DNA of 64,000 bases from Tillus elongatus (GCA_964006375.1 OZ023264.1:10860225-10924224); one strand, 5' to 3'. Counted from the stretch's first letter, positions 25,946 through 42,461 are shown. Numbers and translations are program-made. The notes: generated by a model not told the origin, from the sequence alone.

Positions 25946-26278
25946 AATATCAAAGTACGCCAATCTTCTAGGTCCTCTAAACATACCGGCTGCTCTCAAC
26001 TGAAAGGAGATGTGTATCAAGTATGCCCCATAAACGAGTTTGCTCAATGGAAGCAAAGGTGACCAAGTTAGGCAAGTGTATAAAAATGGATTATGACCAA
26101 AACTGGTGACATACAAGAGTCCGATGGTACCAAGTGCCCAGGCAGGTCTGTGTAGTGCTGCGTATGTAGCTGATTCTAAAGCATTGTATGGATGATAAGG
26201 ATCGTAGAACACTGCTCCAGTGAAAATAGATATTAATATCATCACTATCGACAGTGCGATAATACCATATGACTTTAT
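25946..26278 (-). CDS. NRF-6-like acyltransferase, penultimate exon
   Basis: An exon of 111 codons, phase 0 at both ends, between a TTACAG acceptor and a GTAAGT donor. It reads IKSYGIIALSIVMILISIF (a membrane helix), then the family block YNALESATYAALHRPAWALG with the conserved His-Arg-x-Ala-Trp, and then LTWSPLLPLSKLVYGAYLIH, which is the diagnostic W-x-P-(L/F)-x-x-L-(S/T)-(K/R)-L-(V/T)-Y segment before the last helices. It joins in frame to the exon at 22.7 kb (intron 3,249 bp) and to the one at 42.8 kb (intron 16,482 bp). Confidence 0.88.
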
Positions 26279-26364
26279 CTGTAATTAGAAAAACAATTAA
26301 AATTAATAACATATTGTTTCGGTAGGAGACTATAAAATCAGCAAATTTATATGAACAATTAGTG

Positions 26365-27350
26365 TAAGGTTAGATGTATTCTCGCCCCAATTAGAACCGT
26401 AGACCGGTTTTGCTCTAATTAGAGCTCTTCAGTACGGCATACTAATTGTAGCGAAAATACACATATAAAGTAATACGGCTATGGTAGCCAGCCTTCCAAC
26501 ACTAAGTGATTGGTGAACGTGTCGCCACCTAGTTGCGGAATCAAGTAGTATGTTGTCACGCCAACTCCAAATAACACAAAGTGTTAAAAAAATAATAGAG
26601 ACTGTACACAACCAACTAACAATTTAGTAAATTGTTAGCCCTGGCCCATTTCTACCCTAATATAGGGACAAAGTATGTAAGACTAGATGCATTCTCACAA
26701 CAATTAGAACCATTGTTTGCACTTAGCGTGACAACATACTACTTGGTTCCGCAACTAGGTGGCGACACGTTCACCACTCACTTAGTGTTGAGAGGCTGGC
26801 TACCATAGCCGTATTGCTTTATAGGTGTACTTTCGCAGCAATTAGTATGTTACTTACCCGCTAACGCCCCCGCGGCAAAAACAGAATGGAAACATTCATA
26901 CCCTAAAAAGTCATTGTGTGTAATTCTTTCCGACGGAGGTATGGACTAAGGTCCGGTACTCCCAGGGAGGGGGTTTTAGTGAGTACAGTCTCACAGTACC
27001 TCGATATCCCACGGAACCTACGGAGCCGTGAATGGGGTCTGCATGAGCATTTCCCCCTCCTGCATCCAAAAAAATAAAATAAAAAATTAGTATGACGTAC
27101 TGAAGAGCTCTAATTAGAGCGAAACCGGTCTACGGTTCTAATTGTGGCGAGAATACATCTAGCCTTACATACTTTGTCCCTATATTAGGGTAGAAATGGG
27201 CCAGGGCTGTCAATTTAGTAAATTGTTAGTTGGTTGTATACAGTCTATTTTTTTAACACTTTGTGATATTTGGAGCTGGCGTGACAAGATACTACTTGGT
27301 TCCCCAACTAGGTGGCAGCACGTTGCTTCGTGTCTCACCACTCACTTAGT
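26365..27350. repeat. Inverted array of a two-part repeat unit
   Basis: Segment A (26,365-26,572, about 208 bp) and segment B (26,573-26,690) are followed by the start of another A. Then come complete reverse complements in the order A' (about 26,722-27,167, interrupted by a LINE end), B' (27,168-27,283) and part of A'. The block is therefore a palindrome of A-B units centred near 26,720. I find no transposase and do not recognise the unit. It lies just upstream of the penultimate NRF-6-like exon. Confidence 0.65.
26850..27084 (+). mobile_element. LINE-J2 3' end only, 10-bp TSD
   Basis: A 235-bp insertion consisting of the 3' UTR of LINE-J2 with an A-rich tail. It is flanked by perfect copies of aattagtatg (26,840-26,849 and 27,085-27,094). 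It interrupts the A' arm of the inverted array, so it is younger than the array. Confidence 0.8.
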
Positions 27351-27379
27351 GATGAAAAAACAGTATTTATTTATTATTT

Positions 27380-28722
27380 GCAAATGGCGATTCTCTACAT
27401 ACTACCAGTCATCGGCAAAATCGCCGAAAAACTGATTCAGAAAAGGCTAGCTTCATTCACCTATGAAAATCATATCCTCCTGGATGTGCAATTCGGATTC
27501 AGACACCAGCACTCCACTACAGACCAAGTCCTACGTGTGGTGGAAAACATCACCGAAGGATTTAATAAAAAGAAGTCAACTGGTGCAATATTTCTTGACA
27601 TTGCCCAAGCCTTCGATAGAGTTTGGCATGCGGACCTCCTAAAAAAACTTCTCTCATTTAATTATCCTCTCCCTCTGATTGTGCTAATCAGGTCATACCT
27701 GAACTAGAGGAAGTACCAGGTCAAACATCTGGGAGCCAGATCTAGAACATACACAGCCACAGCTGGTCTCCCGCAGGGTTCTGCTATCTCCCCTCTGCTG
27801 TACAATATATTTGTCGTAAACATTCCGACAGCTTCCCTAAACGTGACATACGCACTGTACGCAGACGACACTACCATCCTCAGCAGCTCAACTCAGCCGA
27901 GAATAATAACCGAACGACTTCAGACCGCCGTAGTCGAGCTGCAAGCATGGTATATGAAATCCCTTCTAGCCATAAACCCCGAAAAATGTTCAGCTGTCAT
28001 ATTTTCCAAGAGGAGATACACACCTCACGAACATGTATCATTAGACAACCGTCTAATTCCCTGGCAAGATTCCGCCAAATACCTCGGGGTTTTCCTCGAC
28101 AAACACTTAACATGGCGCCCCCAAGTCTAACACGCCCGACGAAAAGCCTCGATGTTCATCTCGAAGCTGTTCCCACTTCTAAATAGAAATTCCATGAACA
28201 ATAAATTGCTCATGTACAAAGTCGTCATCCGGCCAGCCTTGACCTATGCATCCCCTGCATGGGCCACCGCGGCCGCAACACACATCAAGACCATTCAAAT
28301 CATCCAGAATAAAATTCTGAGAACGGTTACTGGAGCGCCATGGTTTGTCAGAAACAGTCAGATTCATCCTGATCTCGAAATGCCTTCGATACTTGAGTTT
28401 ATAACTGAACTATCCACAACTCAGTTCGCAAAAGCCGCTTCTCACCCAAATGCTCTTCTCCGTAGTGCCACGGACTACGATGAGCAACTTCCATATTAGC
28501 ATAAGCGTCCAAAGCTTATACTTACCCGCTAAAGCCCCCGCGGCAAAATCAGAATGGAAAGATTCAAACCCAAAAGTCATTGTATGTATTCTTTCCGACG
28601 GAGGTATGGACCAAGGTCCGGTACCCTTAGGGAGGGAGTTTTAGTGAGTCTCACAGTACCTCGATATCCCACGGCACTACGGTGTCGTGAAAGACATCTG
28701 CATGAGGCATCTCTCTCTCCTG
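27380..28722 (+). mobile_element. LINE-J2 (Jockey-type) copy b
   Basis: Truncated at the RT start. It runs LPVIGKIAEKLIQKRL, GFRHQHSTTDQVLRVVENIT, AIFLDIAQAFDRVWHADLL, then LPQGSAISPLLYN after a frameshift near 27,706, YADDTTILSSS, and the C-terminal region ending near 28,498 (a TAG). The 3' UTR ends near 28,722. The catalytic residues of the RT are present, but frameshifts break the frame. Confidence 0.8.
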
Positions 28723-28739
28723 TATTCAAAAAAATAATT

Positions 28740-29130
28740 ATCTACATATATAGAATACCTATACTGCGGCATTTTCGCATATTGTGTTTCTGAGATCTTC
28801 ATTTATTCTCTCAAGGCTACCCCTTACAAAGTCCAGTATTATCCTGTAGTTATTGTTCTTTAGTGTTACTAAGTTCACTTTTTATCCCCTTAGTAACCCG
28901 CATCGTGCTTTTGTAAATTCCTCACAATGGCACATTATATGTAGATAAGTTTCCTCCTCTTCTTCATATCTGTCACAATATAGGGTCTGACGTGACCTCT
29001 CTTGTGTAGAGGTGTTTCTTCATTTGACAGTGACCAGTTATCAGTTCTGTCAAAACTTTCAGTTTTTCCAGCAGAATTTGAACCGTTCTTACATAATTTG
29101 CACTAAGATCTAAGCCTTAGAGAAAACACA
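28740..29130 (-). mobile_element. R1/I-type LINE C-terminal remnant
   Basis: On the minus strand, broken frames read LITGHCQMKKHLYT and then EEETYLHIMCHCEEFTKAR. This is the usual end of the RNase H region and the following His/Cys segment of R1- or I-type LINEs. Nothing upstream of it is preserved. Confidence 0.5.
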
Positions 29131-29274
29131 ATGTTTGCGCATAATCGTTAGTTCAATTTCATTGAAAAAGTACGTTTATTTTGAAAACGGTCAAGTTTTT
29201 CGACTTCAAAGAGGTATACTTTTTTTGTGTGAAACTAAATGGGCTTTTTTTATTTTTGTTCAAAAATGTCCATA

Positions 29275-29585
29275 CAGGCTGGGCAAAAAATTATGACCAT
29301 GTCAATGAAGCACTGTTGCTGTCGGTGGCGCCATCTAGCGGCAGTGGTGAAATTGAAACCGGCATCGTATTTCGCATGATGGCTAATAATACCGTGCCAC
29401 ATTTCATAATAATATATTAAACCACTTTTAAGATATTTGAAAAAATATTTTTAAGAAAAACTATTTCAACATCCTGTAAAACGAAAACGAGTAACATTTT
29501 ACTGAGGCATGTTGAGCCCAATCGCTTTATTTTTGTGCCAGCTATCACCCCTCAGCTAATGTCCAATTATTTTTGGGGCATCCTG
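29275..29585. mobile_element. Mariner-type MITE with TA target
   Basis: A 311-bp element with inverted ends (CAGGCTGGGCAAAAAATTA, and CAGGATGCCCCAAAAATAAT reading inward from the right). It is flanked by TA on both sides and has no coding capacity. It abuts the long TA tract at 29,586-29,767. Confidence 0.65.
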
Positions 29586-32410
<2,825 letters not shown>

Positions 32411-32989
32411 AGGCTGGTTCGTAATTGTATGTCGCAAACTGCGTCACAACAATTAGCATGAAGAATATGAAACTTTTCTTAATACTCTTTTTATCAGTTC
32501 GGCGTATTTCCAGAGATACGGCCCTGGAAAATTCTTAAGAAAAATTAGAAATTTTATGATAATTCTGATATGGTTCCGAATAAGAGCTTGAACTCTGCAG
32601 GTGTAATAAAGGCACTAGAGGACTCAGTTTAAAAGTGTTTTCAAAAAAACAAAACGCCCAGTGGCGTAGTAATATGGGTTGTGATATCATCTTTAGATCA
32701 AAAAAATTATAAATTGCGCTTTTTGTGACCGGCCTGTATAATTTTTGAAATAAGTAGTCTATTGGCTACAAAAAAGGCCTCTGGTGATTTTTTTGTAATT
32801 TTTGAGATAACTGCAGTTGACGGTATCTGTGCAATTTCTTTTCAATAAGGTAACGGAACATTTCAAATGAAATAACATAATCCTCAAACTATTACCTGTT
32901 AATAAATGTATTAACAAAATTAGTTACCAACAAGGTAACGATGATAAAACTACAAATCACAATAAATGTCGAAAATGTTCGCCGTCATA

Positions 32990-34548
32990 CTGTACACCAG
33001 CTTATGCTTGCCTTCTTCCATCTTATTCTTTGAAATATCAAGGGGGTATTTCTAATAGATTCCAATGCTTCCTTAATTTTTTGCCAAAGCTCTTCTCTAC
33101 TATATGATCGCTGGCATAAACTAAGTGTTTAGCGTATCTCCATATGCAAAAATCAATACGAATAAGGTCTGGAGACCTAGGTGACCAGTGAACGGGTCCA
33201 GGATTACCTATCCATCGATTTTGGAACATGGCTCTTAAGCACTCTCTTTATACCCTGGCATTGTGGGCTGGATGGCCATCTTGTAAATACCACATTGGCA
33301 TTGTTATATTTAGCGGACTACTTTCAGGAATTTGTGGTAAAGTTTTTTGAAGAAATTCGTGGTACATCGAGGCATTCACCCTATTAGGTAATTCAATGGG
33401 TCCTAATAGATAATCTCTTACAACACCAGACCAAAAATCAATACGATTTACGCCTGGGGACCTAGACGGCCAGTGAACGGGTTCACGATTACCTATCCAC
33501 CGATTTTGGAACATGGTTCTTAAGCACTCTCTTTCTACCCTGGCATTGTGGGCTGGATGGCCATCTTGTAAATACCACATTTGCATTGTTATATTTAGCG
33601 GAATATTTTCAAGATTTGTGGTAAAATTTCTTGAAGAAATTCGTGGTACATCATGGCATTCACCCTATTAGATAACTCAATGGATCCTAATAGATAATCG
33701 CCCACAACACCAGCCCACACGTTTATTGAAAATCTACGCTGATGATGAACATGTAAAAAATTATTTGGATTTTGCACCGACCATACATGTTCATTGTGAA
33801 TATTAAACATGCCGTTTTGGTGAACATAGCTTCAACAATCGATAATAAGTGTTAATAAAGAAGTTATTTTCATCAAACTTTTGAAGAAACCATCTGGACA
33901 AGTTTAGTCTTGCAACATAATCTCCTTCATGTAATGCCTGGACTGGTCGGATGTGAAACGGTCGTAAGTGGTGCTCTCTAAATATACGTAGAACATTTTG
34001 GTGAGATATTTGGCCAACAATATTACTCACTCGTCTGGAGCTGACTCTTTTCCATGGGGGTTCAAAACTTGTTCTTCCCTGTTAGTGTTAATAAAGAAGT
34101 TATTTTCATCAAACTTTTGTAGAAACCATCTGGAAAAGTTTAGTCTTGCAACATTATCTCCTTCATGTAATGCCTGGACTGGTCGGATGTGAAACGGTCG
34201 TAAGTGGTGCTCTCTTAATATACGTAGAACACTTTGGTGAGATATTTGGCCAACAATATTACTCACTCGTCTGGAGTTGACTCTTTTCCATGGGGTTCAA
34301 AACTTGTTCTTCCCTGTTAGGAGTTCTGCTAGTCCGTGGCCGTCCGGTATTACTATTTTGCTTTGCAATCCCATTTTCACGGAAACTTCGATCGACTCTG
34401 TAAAATGGTCGTCTATCTGGTTGACGTATATTAGGGTATTTAATAAAATAAATACGTTTTGCTTCTTCGCCATTTCCATGAGCTTGACCCAAACACAAAT
34501 GCATGTCTGTTAATTCGATGGATGTGAAATTATTCATATTGTCATGTA
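32990..34548 (-). pseudogene. M2 transposase with two internal duplications
   Basis: It begins MNNFTSIELTDMHLCLGQAH, the DUF4817-type N-terminus. The segment with SNIVGQISHQSVLRI and HHLRPFHIRPVQALHEGD occurs twice, about 239 bp apart (about 34,265-34,026 and 34,025-33,790). The catalytic segment (MWYLQDGHPAHNARV, NRWIGN) occurs twice, about 285 bp apart (33,586-33,248 region and below 33,300). Stops and frameshifts are scattered. The second-Asp motif survives as LQDGHPAH in both copies. Confidence 0.7.
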
Positions 34549-34610
34549 ATAACGCGCATTTCAAATAATACTGCAGTCGAAGCTTCGTTGTAACAAATAT
34601 AAAAATCTCG

Positions 34611-36275
<1,665 letters not shown>

Positions 36276-36396
36276 TAAACTATACACAAAAATTTAGATT
36301 TCTATGTTGCAAGAAAAAAAAGTTATAATAAAATATTTGGTGCCAGATCATTTTTATGAAAATTCACTACCATAACGCACTTGCTGCGTCTTTGAG
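36276..36396 (-). mobile_element. HINE-like 5'-end fragment, inverted
   Basis: The reverse complement of the short-form 5' end, closing with ACCATAACGCACTTGCTGCG. It continues the sequence GTAAACTATACAC that in complete copies lies next to a run of A. That run is where the 34,611-36,275 element entered. Confidence 0.6.
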
Positions 36397-37198
36397 TTTT
36401 TAAGTAGTCGCTTTTGCTTTTTCACTATAGTTTTTTATTTTTTAACAAAATTTGTTTGTGTAGCTTATATAGATTCAGGATAGAGCCCATTGATACTGTG
36501 TCTCGAGGAATAGCTAGCGGTATCAAAAATATTTTAAATCATAAGATTTTTTTTTAAAATGCATGATATTCTGCTTTTCGGTTTTCTTCTACGTTTTTTT
36601 GTCAGTCCAGGGTTAGGTATGGGTTAGGTAAAAGGATCCGGGTCAGGTCCGGATCAGGTCAGGTCAGGTTAGGTCAGGTTAGGTCGTTCAGGTCTGCTTC
36701 GTAGAGTGTTTAGTGCATAAACATGAAAAATGGTGTCCCTTCAACCCCCAAAAAGCTGCGGGGGACTAGGAGCAAATATACGTGGTGCAGGGGAAAAACA
36801 TGTTTAGGAGAAAGTGTTGATACAAAAAGTGAAAAGGCTGCTTATAGAGGTCGAACTAAGTTGTTTTTACTGATTTTTCCTTTATATTTCCTTCTCCGCC
36901 GAGCATCCCTATTCACTCCGGGTCTCGTAACTTTTGGAGGGGTTGATTCCACAACATATATCTTGTTGCTTATGCACACATTGAGTCTTTTAAGCATGTT
37001 TACTGAAATATTTTTCAAAACTCACGTATGCCGATCATCTGCATAATTACCGTTAAATATCTTTTACTTGCACAAAAGAAAGAAATTAGTTTTTATGAAT
37101 TATATTCATTACTGCATCCATACGCACCAGCAAGATTAACCATTTTTTAAATATAAAAAAAGCAAAGGTCAAACCGCTTAAGTTGCGGAAGCAAAAAA
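36397..37198. other. Unrecognised; interstitial telomere-like array inside
   Basis: A 107-codon open frame (36,723-37,046) has no feature I can name and no splice signals that make it convincing. The part at 36,601-36,695 is rich in GGTTAGG and GGTCAGG words. Confidence 0.35.
36654..36683 (+). repeat. TCAGG/TTAGG telomere-like pentamers
   Basis: Six contiguous pentamers in the order TCAGG, TCAGG, TCAGG, TTAGG, TCAGG, TTAGG, with further degenerate words on both sides. TTAGG is the common insect telomere repeat and TCAGG is used by some beetles. The tract is short and interstitial. Confidence 0.7.
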
Positions 37199-37571
37199 AG
37201 TCTGAACGCAGCAAGTGCGTTATGGTAATCAATTTTCATTAAATGCTTCAAATTTGAATAACTCAATTTTCTATAAACCTAGAAGGTTGAATTTTGGCAC
37301 GTGGTAAGGCCTTTACCAAGACAACATATTCACATAAATTTCATCAAAATAGCTTTGTAATTTTCGGAGATAAACATTTTTTTCGAAAGAAAACTTAAAA
37401 TTTTTATTTATATTATATTTATATAAACATATAAAAATTGAAACTGACCCAGGATATTTGTCCTATGGGTCCTATTTCGCAGTCATTTGAAAAAAATGTT
37501 TGTCAAATCTCACCATAGATACCTCTCCATTTGAATTTAGTTAATTTTTCCCAATAAAAATTCACTAAAAG
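37199..37571 (+). mobile_element. HINE-like element, short, without TA tract
   Basis: Starts TCTGAACGCAGCAAGTGCGT. The core contains a single partial monomer, and a 25-bp AT remnant replaces the (TA)n tract. The 3' domain and hairpin end are present (ATTCACTAAAA). The internal deletion makes this a minimal 373-bp form. Confidence 0.7.
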
Positions 37572-37578
37572 GAGAAAC

Positions 37579-37652
37579 GGACCGGGCCGGACTCGAACCA
37601 GCATCGTCCGCTTGACATACAAGTACTCTTCCAATGAGCTACCGACGCTTCG
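37579..37652 (-). tRNA. tRNA-like sequence (pseudo-tRNA or SINE head)
   Basis: On the minus strand: TAGCTCATTGG (A box and D arm) and GGTTCGAGTCC (perfect B box and T arm), with a 5-bp T stem. The acceptor stem pairs at about 5 of 7 positions and the anticodon stem is poor. The loop would read GTC (Asp). No CCA end or poly-A tail is visible, because a HINE-like end lies only 7 bp beyond. I read it as a tRNA pseudogene or the head of a tRNA-derived SINE, not a working tRNA. Confidence 0.5.
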
Positions 37653-38335
37653 TAATAAACGAATTCTTTACATTGTATTTACACATACAGCACCTTACCG
37701 TCAGGAATTTGGTATCGGAAATTAAATGTAAGTGTCTAGCTAAATAGCAAATTGCAGAATTGATTGATTTATTTCGCCGATCGCTGAAACATATTCGAGT
37801 GTAGACTGTTTCGGTCTTAAATAACATTCAAATGTTACTAATGGCATGTAACCTTAAAGAGGATTTGACATATTATGAATGAAAATGAAATGCGTTCGTG
37901 GAATCACAATTTTAGTGCGCCATCTTTTAGAAAATAGCTGGTCTACGGATGGTACCGAAACGCACTAGTTTGACAACACATATTGACTAAATAATTAAGG
38001 TATGTCATATTTTACATTTCACTTTGCATTACGTTTTTATTTGGAATCCAAAAGACCTGAAATTTAAGAAACTTATTCTTGGATACCTAATCTAGGCAAA
38101 GAGTGATTTTGAGCTAATTCTGTGACAAAAAATTGTCAAATCATGGTTTGGCAAAAACGTTGTATTTTCGTTATAAACGGGATATTTGCTTACAAAAATC
38201 TTTATTGCCTTCCTCAAACCTCAATCTAGCTATTATATACTATATTTTCAGTCTAAGGCTTTAATTGGGACAGTTCAACAAGCTACAAATATAGTGTATT
38301 TTAAGCATTTTATTGAACCCCCCTCTTAACGATAA
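37653..38335. other. No recognised gene
   Basis: AT-rich sequence inside the NRF-6-like intron. A short frame at 37,639-37,827 has no recognisable content. Confidence 0.4.
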
Positions 38336-39196
38336 ACTCTATAGCTAAGACTACAGTGACTTGATAGAGAGTCACTGTAGCTAAGATTACTGCCAAGTGT
38401 CAGAGAAAGGGTCTATTTGAAATAAATTTTCTGGAAACATTTTATTAAAATGAAGGACAATGACGGTTGAAGCTAACACTTCAGGGTTTGTAAAACATTC
38501 TTCTTGAGACATTTTATTTCCATAGCCGGTATTAGGTTCAAGTTCTTTTCCTAAATGTTGCCAATTTTGACGTTTAAATCGCAACTTTGACGTTTTGTGA
38601 AAAACCCCAATTTATTTTTGTTTAAATGCCTATAACTTTTTCGTCTTTTGACCTACAGAGCTAAATTTTGGTAGGTAACTTCCCTATAATGATATAAACC
38701 CGCGTATAAAATTTGGTTGCCCTTACTTTGTTAATTTTGGAGATATAAATTTTTTTCGAAAGAAAACACAAAATTTTCCGGGAAAACCACGTCGGATTTT
38801 TCTAAATAACGAACATATCCAAGCCACTTGCAAAAGGAAAGTACTCACCAATTTTGACGTTTAAAATCGCGATTTTGACGTTTTGAGGAGAACCCAAATT
38901 TATTTTTCTTTGAATGCCTGTAACTTTTTTGTCATTTAACCTACGGAGCTAAATTTTGGTAGGTGACTTTCCTTTAATGATATAAACCCGCGTATGAAAT
39001 TTGGTTGCCCTTACTTTGTTAATTTTGGAAATATAATTTTTTTTCGATTTTTTTTGAAAGAAAACACAAAATTTTCCGGGAAAACCTCGGCGGATTTTCC
39101 TGGCTAACGAACTTATCCAAGCGACTTGCGAAAGGAAGGTACGTGCCAAATTTTATCAACATCGGCCCATTATTTTTTAAGTTATAGGTGTGACAC

Positions 39197-39294
<98 letters not shown>

Positions 39295-39428
39295 ATATAA
39301 AGTCTGAAACTGACCTCGGATTTGGGTTCCGGGGGTCCTATATAGCGCTCATTTGAAGAAATTTTTTCAAAATTCGAAAGTCGAGATCTCCTCATTAGTG
39401 ATTTTTTTTTAAGAAAATTCACTAAAAC
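38336..39428 (+). mobile_element. HINE-like element, 5'-truncated
   Basis: It enters the family in the core (CTATAGCTAAG) and carries two tandem versions of the segment with TTTTGACGTTTTGAGG and TTCCGGGAAAACC. A (TA)n tract lies at 39,200-39,291, then the 3' domain and a hairpin ending AAATTCACTAAAA. A 29-bp local inverted repeat around GACTACAGTGACTT / GAGAGTCACTGTAG marks the left edge. Confidence 0.7.
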
Positions 39429-39943
39429 TATAAAATAGCTTACCTGTCATAACATTTAATTTTTCGTATCTGACACCCGCCTACTAACAAATTTGTGGCA
39501 ATAGTATTTCGTTACTTTATTGGAGAGAAATTGCACAGATACCATAAACTGCAGTTATCTCGAAAATTGCACCTCCTACAAAAAAATCAAAAGAGGCCTT
39601 TTTTGTAGCCAATAGACTACTTGATTCAAAAAATATACTGGCTGGTCACAAAAGCGTAATTTATAATTTTTTTGATTTAAAGATGATATCACGACCCATA
39701 TTACTACGCCACTGGGCGTCTTATTTTTTAGAAAATACTATTAAATTGAGTCTTTTAGTGACTTTTATGATACCTGCCGATTTCAAGTTCTTATTCGGAA
39801 CCATTTCAGAATTATCATAAAATTTATAATTTTTCTTGAGAATTTTTCAGGGATGCATCTCTGTAAATAGGCCGAACTGATGTGTGCATGAAGTGCATGA
39901 AGTAAAGTTTCATATTTGTTCATGCTTATTGCCGGGACCACCC

Positions 39944-39946
<3 letters not shown>

Positions 39947-40011
<65 letters not shown>
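39947..40011. repeat. (TA)n between two mariner-like elements
   Basis: About 65 bp of TA separate the right end of M2 from the left end of M3. Confidence 0.95.
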
Positions 40012-40013
<2 letters not shown>

Positions 40014-42460
40014 CTGTTTCAAAAAACATGCACCATCGCTCGTGGGGCAATTCCTTACTAAAAAATAAGAAAAAAAGTTCCTGTGCACATGGGCCCGGAA
40101 ACGCATAGTTTCTAATATACAGGGAGTTGAATTTAAAATGTTTTTAAATTTTTTATAAATAATTTCAAAACCACTGGATTGATTTTAATGAAACTTGGAA
40201 CTTGAAAGTGTATTATAAAAGTGCATATTCTCAAGTGAAAATCTACTTACAACTGCGTCAGTGGCGTGCGTACGGGGTAACTGTAAAAATTCATTTGGGA
40301 AAAAAATATGTGCGCCACTGTCTTTTTCCAATTTTGATACATCAGTTATGAAGCTTATTACATAAGCCACAAAAGCTACCTCTTGGTATTTTTTCGTTCA
40401 GGGTATCCCCTAGGAGATATGATTAATTTTATAAAAAGGGGCAAAGTACCGATTCGTTGGAGTAATGAAAACAGTCATCGTAAAGTGCCATGAAACTATA
40501 ATTTTTGACAGTTCTCTAAATTCTACAATTTTAAAGTGCTTTGTAGGCGTCAAAAGAGTTTTCGTGCTATTCTTTAAATTTTTATACGGTGCAGTATTTT
40601 CCTTTTTAGTTATTTGTTGATACTGAGCTGCTCATTAATATTATTTCCTCCTCTCAAGATGGTTTTCATTAAGTACACTTCAGCGGATTTGACTGATATG
40701 TTGTTAATTTATTGAGAAACAAATCAAAATGCTAGACAAGCTGTGCGAGTTTATCAGGAAACTTATCCGCAAAGATTAATTCCTGACAAAAATATTTTCC
40801 CACGTATTGTAAGACATTTGAGAGAAACTGGTTCTTTAAAACCTTTAAAAGCTGACTCTGGACGCAGAAGATACCGCCGAACTGTACGAGTTGAAGAGGC
40901 AATATTAAAAAGAGTTGAACGTGATCCTAGTACAAGTACGAGAATTATTGCCACCGAACTGGGTAATATTTCGGCATCATCAGTTCACAGAACTCTGAAG
41001 GATCAAAGTTTATATCCCTATCATTTTACACGTGTCTAGGAACTTCTACCTAGAGACTTTCAACCAAGGGTAATGTTTTGTCAGTGGTTCTTAAACAAAC
41101 TTAGGCACGACCAACATTTTTCTAAACGTGTACTATTTACTGATGAGGCGTCATTTACGCGAAAGGTTATTGTAAATTTCCACAATTTACATACATGGGC
41201 CGATGAAAACCCACACTCTCTAAGAGTTGCAAATTCGCAGTATCAATTTCTCATCAATATTTGGGCTGATATTATTGAAAATCACATAATTGGTCCTGTT
41301 GTTCTACCGAATCGTCTTGACCATGAATCATATTTAAACTTTTTACAAAATGATTTGCCGTTGTTACTACCGCTTTTTATGAGAAATGGTACAATGTGGT
41401 TCCAGCATGATGGTGCGCCCGCACATTTTGCAGCAGTTGTAAGAACATATTTAGCCAACACATACGGTCACCGATGGATTGGTCGTGGAGGTCCGGTGTC
41501 ATGGCCACCTCGATCTTCGGACCTGAATCCTCTCGATTTTTATTTGTGGGGTCATTTAAAAGAAATAGTGTATAAAACACCAGTAAATACACGAGAAGAA
41601 TTGTTGGGAAGAATAGAATATGCATTTGACAGCATTAGAGAAGATCAAAATATTTGCAGAAGAGTAAGAAGATCTTTGCGCAGAAGGTTAAATAATTGTA
41701 ACGACGCTAATGGTGGTCACTTTCAACATTTTCTTTAGCTTTGTTATTAAAGTCAATTGAGTAATGTACAAAAAACAAGAGTTTGGAAAAATCATGGTGT
41801 CTTTACGATTACTTTTTTCATTTTTTATTTTTATTTTTTATTTATCATTTTTTATCAATGTTTGTAATATTCATTTCAATGTTTATCACCAATAAGTTTT
41901 ACGTAGGTAACTTATTTGCACGTTTATTGCTGTAATCTTTACTGTATGTTTTGTTTTTCATATTCTTATGGTTGCAGTAAACATATATTATTATTATTAT
42001 TATTATTACGCCGACTAATCGGTACTTTGCCCCTTTTTATAAAATTAATCATATCTCCTAGGGGATACCCTGAACGAAAAAATACCAAGAGGTAGCTTTT
42101 GTGGCTTATGTAATAAGCTTCATAACTGATGTATCAAAATTGGAGAAAGACAGTGGCGCACATATTTTTTCCCCAAATGAATTTTTACAGTTGCCCCGTA
42201 CGCACGCCACTGACGCAGTTGTAAGCAGATTCTCACTTGAAAATATGCACTTTGATAATACACTTTCAAGTTCCAAGTTTCATTAAAATCAATCTAGTGG
42301 TTTTGAAATTATTTATAAAAAATTAATAAAAAAATTAAAATTCAACTCCCTGTATATTGGAAACTATGCGTTTCCGGGCCCATGTGCACATGAACTTTTT
42401 TTCTTATTTTTTAGTAAGGAATTGCCCCACGAGCGATGGTGCATGTTTTTTGAAACAGCC

Positions 42461-42461
<1 letters not shown>
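40012..42461 (+). mobile_element. Mariner-like element M3 with about 430-bp TIRs
   Basis: The ends read GGCTGTTTCAAAAAACATGC in both directions, and the inverted repeats run to about 40,450 and from about 42,020. Both flanks are TA microsatellite. The interior holds one transposase frame (40,659-41,738) and an (ATT)n stretch near 41,990. Of the three larger mariner-like elements here it is the best preserved. Confidence 0.85.
40659..41738 (+). pseudogene. M3 transposase, one frame with two stops
   Basis: 359 codons in a single frame with only two interruptions: TGA at 40,713-40,715 (codon 19) and TAG at 41,037-41,039 (codon 127). Domains: a DUF4817-type N-terminus (NARQAVRVYQETYPQR), an HTH (STRIIATELGNISASSVHRT), then the catalytic blocks LFTDEASFTRK, WFQHDGAPAHFA and RSSDLNPLDFYLWG. 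All three catalytic Asp positions are present. Both stops are explained by single substitutions (Gly and Gln codons in relatives), so decay is recent. Confidence 0.8.

Noticed and set aside
36723..37046. 107-codon plus-strand frame as a gene
   Set aside because: No recognisable domain, no supporting splice sites, surrounded by mobile DNA.
37579..37652. Functional tRNA-Asp
   Set aside because: Poor anticodon stem and incomplete acceptor pairing despite perfect A and B boxes.
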